From Prevotella sp. (lineage in GTDB: Bacteria > Bacteroidota > Bacteroidia > Bacteroidales > Bacteroidaceae): a stretch of DNA of 48,469 nt. The translations under genes were made by a program, and so were the position numbers. This document shows positions 44,001 through 48,469 of this stretch, piece by piece (position 1 is the stretch's first letter; the number at the start of each line of letters is the position of its first letter). The notes beneath the pieces were generated by a model. That model was not told where the DNA came from. It saw nothing but the letters and a program-made list of their open reading frames with translations, and did not search any database. The stretch lies in assembly GCA_016286995.1 (NCBI GenBank), contig JAEEVA010000022.1, positions 1 to 48,469 on the forward strand, in the 5' to 3' direction.

Positions 44001-44237
44001 GCCATACGTAAACAAGTAGCGCTCCAGTGGACGAGCCACCTGCAGCTCCACCTCCTCACTGGTAGCACCAGGATACACAGCCACCACCACACCCTGTCGG
44101 ATGGTGGCATGCGGAAACTCATCCTTCGGCATGATGTACATGCCGTAGATGCCCATCACAAACAATATACCTACGATGAGCAGTGATATAGAGTAGTGCT
44201 CTAAAGGCCATCGGAGCCAGTTCATTTTGCTTCCCAT
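41082..44237 (-). CDS. RND efflux transporter, AcrB/MexB-like (1051 aa)
   Basis: Inner-membrane proton-driven pump. The N-terminal helix is SISLLIVGILFVMGIYGMY; two large periplasmic loops are present. Helix 4 has ALIVVLGMIVDNSIVVIDG with the conserved Asp region, and GKRRMVPIFLTTATTAVGVVPM lies near the end. Residues ~946-972 (IEHSTLTIEHSATQGEIDANN...) are an in-frame insertion of paired inverted 7-nt arrays in the loop after the helix ending RNEILIFEHA, where homologues normally have a short cytoplasmic loop. ATG 44237 is chosen; 44225 (MNWLRW) is possible. The spacer from the upstream gene is pure 7-nt repeat. Confidence 0.94.
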   Translation of the reverse strand: MGSKMNWLRWPLEHYSISLLIVGILFVMGIYGMYIMPKDEFPHATIRQGVVVAVYPGATSEEVELQVARPLERYLFTYGEVNRVKTTTQSQNGMCIVMVKLNDDVNNKDEVWSKIKHGLNGFKAQLPSGVLAIVVNDDFGNTSALLIAIGSDQRSYRELKQYSDDLSDRLRRIPSVANVKLFGDQKEQISLYVDRQRLQAYGIGQQMLFSRLQAQGITTMSGSISDDDQQVPIHVEAQENSEEEIANQIIFSDPVTGKVARVRDVARVVREYEPMSSRIEQDGHPCVLLSMEMTPGNNVVQYGQEVDRVLSSFAAEELPDDVHVSRIADKPKVVAMSVSDFLRDLLISMLIIILVMMVLFPIRSAIVAAITIPLSTFVSVAVMYMMGIELNIVTLAALIVVLGMIVDNSIVVIDGYLEYLGKGFKPIDAAIESGRQYFMPMLLATVCICAIFYPFLITMKGMFHDCLEDFPVTITINLMVSLVLAVTVIPFLETRIIKPDKVSTGGNRITTWVQKTYDKVLDWTFAHPWLTIGGGVGVILLSTLIAPTLKIRLFPYADRDQFAVEIFLPDGKGLADTEVVADSVSHILEKDERITGITGFIGCSSPRFMDAYAPQMAGNNYAQFIVNTKSDKATLDLLAQYQPQLSEAFPNAYVKFKRLDYLEVPELEYRFYGDNLDSLHVVAERLMERMRKMPELEWVHTDYFQPYPIINVELDPVTSAQLGITRTTAQLALSATACDLRVGQIWEGNYELPIIVKDDADMTFSDVANLGMTSPASMVSGGLHNTNSTVPLRQIAKVQPMWSESRIMHRGGERCITVTAQFAQGVFTAPIEKEIARIMNEEIKLPQSVRTEVGGEIEYGDEALPQIFGGIAIAMVIVFFFLLFNFKKYGITTICMVALALMTPGALIGLGLMDRALGLTSIFGLITLMGMIMRNEILIFEHAISIIEHSTLTIEHSATQGEIDANNVQCSMPNSQSYNEVVKRAAYEAGKRRMVPIFLTTATTAVGVVPMIIAQSSFWMPVGVTIFAGGIGSLIMVVTMLPVIYWKVSTK
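41322..41396. repeat. Inverted 7-nt arrays inside the RND pump gene
   Basis: CATTGAA x2 (41322-41335) and AATGTTC, AATGGTC, AATGTTG, AATGTTC (41369-41396) are complementary arms around a ~33-nt unique loop. Base changes in the right arm remove the TGA that a perfect array would create in this frame. Confidence 0.85.
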
Positions 44238-44277
44238 AATTGTCAATTATCAATTATCAATTGTCAATTATCAATTA
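44238..44277. repeat. 7-nt array AATTGTC/AATTATC between MFP and RND genes
   Basis: Five units plus AATTAG fill the gap exactly from the MFP stop codon to the pump ATG at 44237. Confidence 0.95.
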
Positions 44278-45294
44278 GAAAACCACCTTGGTGTTTTCGC
44301 TCAGTTTCTGATAACCCTCTATGACAATACGGTCACCGATGCCCAGACCATCCTTGACGTTCACATAATTGCCCTGCATCCGGCCTAAAGTCACAGTAGT
44401 GCGATGAGCCGTGTTGTCCTTGCCCACGGTCCACACAAACAGCGTGCCGTCAGATTTCTTCAGGACAGCCGTCACAGGAACCATCTTACGGCCAATGGCC
44501 TGCGAACCGTCAGAGATAAACCTGACGTTGGCCACCATTCCCGGCAACAGCTTTCGGTCGCCGTTGGCCACATTAATCCTTATATCGTACGTATGGGTAA
44601 GCCCATCGGCCTGAACACCTTTCTCAATCCTGCCTCCCTGATAACTGCCATTGATGGCTTCCACCTTGATGCTTGTAGGAGTCGTTGCATTGATGCCGCC
44701 AATCTCTGCCTCAGGAACAGCCACCTTCACCTTTACAGTCGAGATATCCAGAATGCTCACTACTGCCTGTGACGGCATGGCCGTCTCACCCGTTCCAATC
44801 AATTTCCTACCCACGATACCGCTGACAGGCGCCGTCAGTCGGCAGTCAGCCAGATTCTTCCGAGCCACCTCCAACTGCGACTTCGCCTGAGCCACCTTGC
44901 TCTGAATCTCCACCCACTGCACCTCCGGCAGCGAACCAGCGTCGTGCAGCATCTTGTAGCGCGCCAAAGCATCGTTGGCCTGCGTCATCTGCGCCTCGGC
45001 ACCACTCAACAGGTTACGCGCCTGCGTGTCGTCCATCTCAGCTATCAGCTGTCCTTTGCTGACAGCCTGGCCCTCGTTCACCAGCATGCGTTTTACCACA
45101 CCCATGCCCGTAAAACTCACCGCCGTAGCTTCACGCTCCTCCACAACCCCCACATACGTCTGGGCATTATCCACCATACCGGGCGACACTACCAGTGTCG
45201 TCACCCTCGTCGGAGCCTTCGCGTTCTGTTCCTGTTTTTGTCCGCAGCTGCCCAATAGCATCATCGCAAGCAGCATCAAATAATACTTTTTCAT
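44275..45294 (-). CDS. RND membrane-fusion lipoprotein, AcrA-like (339 aa)
   Basis: Periplasmic adaptor. Lipobox LLGSCG at ~residue 17. The biotinyl-lipoyl half-motif GMGVVKRMLVNEGQAVSKGQLIAEMD is followed by an alpha-hairpin (RNLLSGAEAQMTQANDALARYK). The second lipoyl half is CRLTAPVSGIVGRKLIGTGET, and a membrane-proximal domain ends GLGIGDRIVIEGYQKLSENTKVVF. ATG 45294 suits the signal peptide and the promoter (TATCTTTG, 45318-45325) better than a longer frame to 45348. First gene of the MFP-RND-TolC operon. The drug range is unknown and no local regulator gene is present. Confidence 0.93.
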   Translation of the reverse strand: MKKYYLMLLAMMLLGSCGQKQEQNAKAPTRVTTLVVSPGMVDNAQTYVGVVEEREATAVSFTGMGVVKRMLVNEGQAVSKGQLIAEMDDTQARNLLSGAEAQMTQANDALARYKMLHDAGSLPEVQWVEIQSKVAQAKSQLEVARKNLADCRLTAPVSGIVGRKLIGTGETAMPSQAVVSILDISTVKVKVAVPEAEIGGINATTPTSIKVEAINGSYQGGRIEKGVQADGLTHTYDIRINVANGDRKLLPGMVANVRFISDGSQAIGRKMVPVTAVLKKSDGTLFVWTVGKDNTAHRTTVTLGRMQGNYVNVKDGLGIGDRIVIEGYQKLSENTKVVF

Positions 45295-45315
45295 TGTCCA
45301 ATGTTTGATTTTGGT

Positions 45316-45388
45316 TGCAAAGATACAATTTTTCAGTTCATTGTTCACAGTTCACAGTTCACAGTTACAGTCGTTTAACATCTTTTAT
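45316..45388. repeat. Direct repeat B flanking the RND operon, with operon promoter
   Basis: The partner of 39502-39574. Contains TATCTTTG (45318-45325, minus strand), a 7-nt array AGTTCAT, TGTTCAC, AGTTCAC, AGTTCAC (45335-45362), and a relic of a tolC 3' end (minus-strand KDVKRL-type codons and stop). Confidence 0.85.
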
Positions 45389-45437
45389 TATTCTCAACTC
45401 AAAAAAACAATGAACTGCGAACCCGCTGTGATTTTCA

Positions 45438-45545
45438 TTAAGGCTTCCGTTGTGTGCTGTAATGTTCAAGCATCTTCTGTATCAACATCTTTATCTCATC
45501 ACGTACATACTGTGGTTCAAGAACCTCAAGTTTCTCCCTATGCCA
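45438..45545 (-). pseudogene. Relic: C-terminal end of a WYL-domain regulator
   Basis: A 35-codon stretch reading WHREKLEVLEPQYVRDEIKM and onward, then a stop, resembles the end of WYL-domain transcriptional regulators (the VLEPxxxRDEI pattern). Upstream the frame is closed. A neighbouring frame reads VEMIAADDINNMA and may be the frameshifted continuation. There is no start codon or HTH. Probably the remnant of a deleted gene. Confidence 0.5.
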
Positions 45546-45580
45546 TATTATTTATGTCATCAGCAGCAATCATTTCAACA

Positions 45581-45598
45581 GGGGTACAATTGTACCCC
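45581..45598. repeat. Perfect 18-bp palindrome GGGGTACAATTGTACCCC
   Basis: Stands alone in the decayed region between the WYL relic and the GC-rich block. It could be an operator half-pair or a hairpin; no gene starts near it. Confidence 0.8.
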
Positions 45599-45643
45599 AC
45601 CTGGAATTGCATCACAAAGGACATTACCAACCATCAAAAAAAA

Positions 45644-45742
45644 GTACGCGGCGGCCGCCGTGCCTTCGCTCGGCGCCCGCCGCGGAAAGCCTCGCCGCCC
45701 GCCGTGCGATTCCTCGGCGGCCGCCGAGGGGTCAGCGTGCAT
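45644..45742. repeat. GC-rich palindromic block in AT-rich spacer
   Basis: About 100 bp are mostly G and C (CGGCGGCCGCCG motifs, and the perfect 18-bp palindrome at 45712-45729) inside an otherwise AT-rich region. It is followed to about 45840 by a pyrimidine-rich tract with repeated GGTCCTC/CGTCCTCC. Frames are open here only because of composition. It looks like a dispersed repeat, not a gene. Confidence 0.7.
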
Positions 45743-45841
45743 GCCACTCTCTCCCTGTTTGCCTAGTCCTCCCTCCCCGTTTGATCGGTCCTCTCACCTC
45801 GTCCGCACGGTCTTCCTAACCCGTCCGAACCGTCCTCCATA

Positions 45842-45883
45842 GACAACAGCAGGCACCCCTTCAACCGAGGAATGCCTGCTGTC
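45842..45883. terminator. Possible hairpin terminator after the LRR gene
   Basis: CAGCAGGCA / TGCCTGCTG stem with a 17-nt loop, 29 bp beyond the LRR stop. No U-tract follows on either strand, so its role as a terminator is uncertain. Confidence 0.4.
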
Positions 45884-45911
45884 AATATGATACTCGTTAG
45901 ATATTCGTTAG

Positions 45912-46853
45912 TTATTCGGGCACATGCCCGGCTTCCTCTGGTTCGTTGAGCGCTGGTGCTGCTGTGGCCTCGCCACCATTCAGAATAATGTTCACCACGC
46001 TCACAGCATCGGTAATCGACACCTTACCGTCTTCATTCACATCACCCTTGATGCCGCGAATGTCAACTTCGACTATGGAGACATCGGAATCTTCTAATCC
46101 TTCCTTTGAGGCATAGACCGTAACAACACACATTGCCGGTACATTAATATCATTACCATTAGTTACAAAGGAGGCGGGAGTCTCTATATTAGCATGATAG
46201 TCTACACCCTCCGTCTCACATTCAAAGTGGAACTTGCCATTCTTTATTGATACCTTAGGCGTTGCACATTTACCTAATTCCTCAATATTAGTAAACTTCT
46301 TCCATCCATTCTGAGCTTGATATTTTGCTATGCATCCATGTGGAACCTGAAGTACAACATTACTGAGGAAGGTTGTATTATTAGAGAATGTATTGTTGTC
46401 AATCTCGAATGGTTCCGTTATATAGGTTTTGATGATTTCCAATTCGCTACAACCATAAAAAGCCATTTGACCTATTGCAGTTACTCCTGCAGGAATATTG
46501 ATGGTCTTCAGTTTCTTACAATTATAGAAGGTTTTGCTTTCAATGACATTAACAGAATTGGGAATAACGGTATTCTGGCAACCCTGTAACAGCGTGTTGT
46601 CAGCAGTTCGGATGATAGCATTACAGTTGTCGCGCGAGTCATAAACCGTGTTTCCTTGTTCTACGGTTATCGTTGCAAGGTTTTGACAGCCAGTAAAGAC
46701 GTTATCAAGAATACTTTTAACCGAACAAGGAATAGTGAGTTCAGTAAGCCCAGTACAACCATAAAAAGCTCGGTTCTTGATATCTGTTATGGTATTGGGC
46801 AAAGTAAGTGTATTCAGCCCTGTGCAATAATTGAATATATTAAATACTGATAA
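45912..46853 (-). pseudogene. 5'-truncated BspA-like LRR_5 protein with dockerin-like tail
   Basis: LRR_5 repeats (FYGCTGLTELTIPCSVKSI, FYNCKKLKTINIPAGVTAIG) are followed by a beta-rich segment and a C-terminal dockerin-like calcium loop, GDVNEDGKVSITDAVSVVNI. The frame remains open upstream of a TTG at 46802 and still reads as LRR (NYCTGLNTLTLPNTITDI). It is stopped by TGA at 46854-46856 with no ATG, signal peptide or promoter. The 5' part of a secreted surface protein has therefore been lost. The last residues (PALNEPEEAGHVPE) follow the dockerin loop. It may be a dead gene or a silent cassette for recombination with a full-length copy. Confidence 0.75.
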
Positions 46854-46934
46854 TCAGTTGCTTACACGTTAAACGGTAGAAAAGTGGATTGAGGGCTTTG
46901 GAATGCGTAGAATAAGAGGTAAAAATTAACGTAT

Positions 46935-47183
46935 TTAACTTTTGTTTGGGAGGGGGAACACTATTTTTGTACCTCTTGCGCCCAGGCCATCGTAATCGGC
47001 AGAGATAGGAAACTGGCAGCAGAGATTGCTGATAGCATCATCATCGAGGGTGACAGTCAGTTCCAGTTCAATGGCTATACGTCGCTCGCTGTAGCTGAGA
47101 TTCCAGATACATTCGCCCAGAACGGCATTCACCACCGTTCTGATTTCGTCTTGTGTGCGCCAGATGGAATCGTAGTCAGTCAT
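46935..47183 (-). CDS. Hypothetical protein (82 aa)
   Basis: Not recognised. A small soluble acidic protein with a central IAIELELTVTLDD beta-like run and no signal peptide. Its ATG overlaps the end of the upstream 102-aa gene by 8 bp. That tight overlap argues it is real and co-expressed with that gene and the thioredoxin-like gene. Confidence 0.6.
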   Translation of the reverse strand: MTDYDSIWRTQDEIRTVVNAVLGECIWNLSYSERRIAIELELTVTLDDDAISNLCCQFPISADYDGLGARGTKIVFPLPNKS

Positions 47184-47484
47184 AGTATTCTATTTGCAGT
47201 TCTTCGCTGACGTTGAAATCATCATGGAAGCCGTCATCATATGAATAGACGATTCGCATGCCTCTATAGGTAGAGGGAACCTTCAATGTTTCCAGTAGAT
47301 GCCATTTAGGACGGCCAAAGTCGTATGATTCTCTGTCAAGGAGGATGCGGTTGGAAACAAAGTCAAAGTGATAGTACCCACCGCCGATGCACTGGTCCCC
47401 CGGCTTCAGCAGATGCTTATGCTGGTTGACCATACCGAGGCGGAAATAACCGTCCATTGTTATGATGAACTTAGGGAGAGTCAT
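47176..47484 (-). CDS. Hypothetical protein (102 aa)
   Basis: Not recognised. Contains GGGYYHFDFVSNRILLDRESYDFGRPKW and many aromatic and acidic residues; no signal peptide or membrane segment. ATGA overlap with the thioredoxin-like gene upstream and an 8-bp overlap with the gene downstream show a compact three-gene unit. Confidence 0.65.
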   Translation of the reverse strand: MTLPKFIITMDGYFRLGMVNQHKHLLKPGDQCIGGGYYHFDFVSNRILLDRESYDFGRPKWHLLETLKVPSTYRGMRIVYSYDDGFHDDFNVSEELQIEYYD

Positions 47485-47807
47485 TGAGCGAGTAGTTCTA
47501 TGTAGCGATTAATATTGTATTTCAATTCTTCCAAGTCGATGAACTGAGAGGCACGATAGACTTCCTTACCATCCATCAGCAGCAGGACTGTGGGCCCTGA
47601 ATAGACCAGGAAATGACTAGCAATCAGAGGTTCTTCAATAATGTCAGTGTATAAAGAGCAGAGTGAAGGGAAAACATCTGCTATTTTCTCAACCTTGTCG
47701 AGCATGACATTGCAGACTCCACAATCTGGTGCTTTGATAAAAAACAAGCACAGACGATTATCTTTTATCGTCTGTTCTATATCCTTTATACTTGTCAAAT
47801 GCTCCAT
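47481..47807 (-). CDS. Thioredoxin-like protein with CGVC motif (108 aa)
   Basis: A thioredoxin fold can be read: beta strand LCLFFIKAPDCGVCNVM with redox pair Cys29/Cys32, then YTDIIEEPLIASHFLVYSGPTVLLLMDGKEV with the cis-Pro loop before TVLLL. CGVC is a variant of CGPC. It lacks a signal peptide and so is cytosolic. It starts 29 bp after the PPOX gene on the same strand and overlaps the next gene by ATGA. A thiol-disulfide role in the two unknown genes' pathway is inferred only. Confidence 0.8.
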   Translation of the reverse strand: MEHLTSIKDIEQTIKDNRLCLFFIKAPDCGVCNVMLDKVEKIADVFPSLCSLYTDIIEEPLIASHFLVYSGPTVLLLMDGKEVYRASQFIDLEELKYNINRYIELLAQ

Positions 47808-47836
47808 CCTTGCTTACGTCCAAAGACATATTCTCT

Positions 47837-48337
47837 TCATTCTGATTGCCTTTGTTTTACCAACTCAATGGCCTCCTTGCCTGTCAAATGCACAATGTCA
47901 AAGCGTATCATCAGCATACGTGAGAAGCCACTTTCGATTTCCTTTTGCAGACTCTCATCGTCGTTTGGGTTGTAACGGTTTCCAAGCATACGGGCTGTTT
48001 CCAACTTCTCCTGTTCATCCTCGATGATATGGATTCTGCCGAATGCTATCACGCTGCGGAAGAAGGTAGTATACTTCTTCGGTTGCACATCATCCTGCTC
48101 AATAACACAGAAGGAAGCCTTTTCACACTTGCGGATTGCATCCACCTTATGGCCTGCCAAAGCACTGTGGAAAAACAACTTCCCTTCATGATACACATAA
48201 CTGATGGGAACGGCATAAGGATAATCGCCATCACCAAGCAATGCCAGTGTTCCAGCAGTTGCTTTCTCCAGTATAGCGACACTCTCCTCGTTGGAAAGCT
48301 GCTGGCGCTTACGCCTCATTTCACGAAACTCATTCAT
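47837..48337 (-). CDS. PPOX-family flavin protein, NimA-like (166 aa)
   Basis: Pyridoxamine-5'-phosphate-oxidase-like split-barrel protein. MRRKRQQLS, ATAGTLALLGDGDYPYAVPISYVYHEGKLFFHSALAGHKVDAI, then ASFCVIEQDDV and a SVIAFGRI strand, match the NimA/FMN-binding subgroup. These bind FMN or haem and may reduce nitroaromatics; actual substrates are unknown. It lies ten bases downstream of an HxlR-type regulator gene on the same strand. Confidence 0.85.
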   Translation of the reverse strand: MNEFREMRRKRQQLSNEESVAILEKATAGTLALLGDGDYPYAVPISYVYHEGKLFFHSALAGHKVDAIRKCEKASFCVIEQDDVQPKKYTTFFRSVIAFGRIHIIEDEQEKLETARMLGNRYNPNDDESLQKEIESGFSRMLMIRFDIVHLTGKEAIELVKQRQSE

Positions 48338-48347
48338 CGCTTTTATC

Positions 48348-48469
48348 TTAATCCGTCACCACATCCTTGAAATGCTGCTGTCCCCAGGCTATTAGATCCG
48401 TAAGCACCGGCATGAGTGAACGGCCTGTATCAGTCAGGGAATACTCTACACGAGGAGGAACCTCTGGAT
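48348..48469 (-). CDS. HxlR-family transcriptional regulator, C-terminal part only
   Basis: The partial frame entering from the right edge reads [20 protein letters not shown], then [13 protein letters not shown] and a stop. This is the winged-helix end of HxlR regulators, which often control neighbouring flavin or redox enzymes. The N-terminal two thirds are outside the window. Confidence 0.8.
   Translation of the reverse strand, partial: PEVPPRVEYSLTDTGRSLMPVLTDLIAWGQQHFKDVVTD

Noticed and set aside
45305..45842. Plus-strand open frames rich in R, P and A across the GC-rich block
   Set aside because: Open only because of base composition; all frames look similar and no domain is visible.
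46854..46934. Insertion sequence end upstream of the truncated LRR gene
   Set aside because: The sequence after the break has a flavour of Bacteroidales IS flanks, but no inverted repeat or transposase remnant could be shown.

Overview
The window looks like a chromosomal segment of a Prevotella-type Bacteroidales bacterium. Four things point there: many promoters of the Bacteroidetes form TTTG-N19-21-TAnnTTTG, few Shine-Dalgarno sequences, families typical of the order (DUF3575/DUF5119/fimbrillin operon, LRR_5 protein with a dockerin-like tail, OMP_b-brl_3 protein with LytS/LytTR partners, BspA-like and AAA-ATPase_like genes), and a short C-terminal tail with an LQGRK motif on secreted proteins. 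No search was run; all names come from reading the translations. No tRNA, rRNA or CRISPR array was found.

Layout. 1-5.6 kb holds an acyl-CoA dehydrogenase, guanine deaminase, a SemiSWEET-type transporter and adenine deaminase (purine salvage). 5.7-18.7 kb is one minus-strand surface operon reading DUF3575 outer-membrane protein, DUF5119 lipoprotein, fimbrillin lipoprotein, a C-terminally shortened AAA-ATPase_like gene and a 2974-residue secreted repeat protein. 18.7-21.7 kb is an odd operon of a GH5 endoglucanase, mutY and purN. Divergent from it at 21.9-26.2 kb lies an outer-membrane barrel / histidine kinase / LytTR regulator operon; the shared control region carries two direct repeats 22 bp apart, a candidate LytTR operator. 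26.2-30.1 kb has a PBP4-type carboxypeptidase, NadB and an EamA transporter. 30.2-32.1 kb is an ABC-type ATPase plus DUF4435 (TOPRIM-like) pair, distantly PARIS-like. 32-39.5 kb carries alaS, pepD, a UPF0104 membrane protein and topB. 39.5-45.3 kb is a complete RND efflux operon lying between two ~73-bp direct repeats. 45.4-46.9 kb is decayed DNA with a WYL-protein fragment, a GC-rich palindromic block and a 5'-truncated LRR gene. 47-48.5 kb holds small genes, a thioredoxin-like protein, a PPOX-family protein and the end of an HxlR regulator.

The outstanding feature is a pervasive system of tandem repeats with an exact 7-nt period. They occur in frame inside genes, including housekeeping ones (guaD twice, mutY twice, alaS, a histidine kinase, an RND pump, DUF3575), as exact stop-to-start spacers between cistrons, and directly upstream of promoter -7 boxes. 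A second class of in-frame insertions is palindromic: a 24-bp perfect hairpin in the linker of the LytTR regulator and a 28-bp inverted repeat in topB, with a related block in tolC. Because 7 and 3 are coprime, a stop-free 7-nt repeat encodes the same heptapeptide in every frame, which may be why these repeats can live inside proteins. This is the best candidate here for something undescribed.
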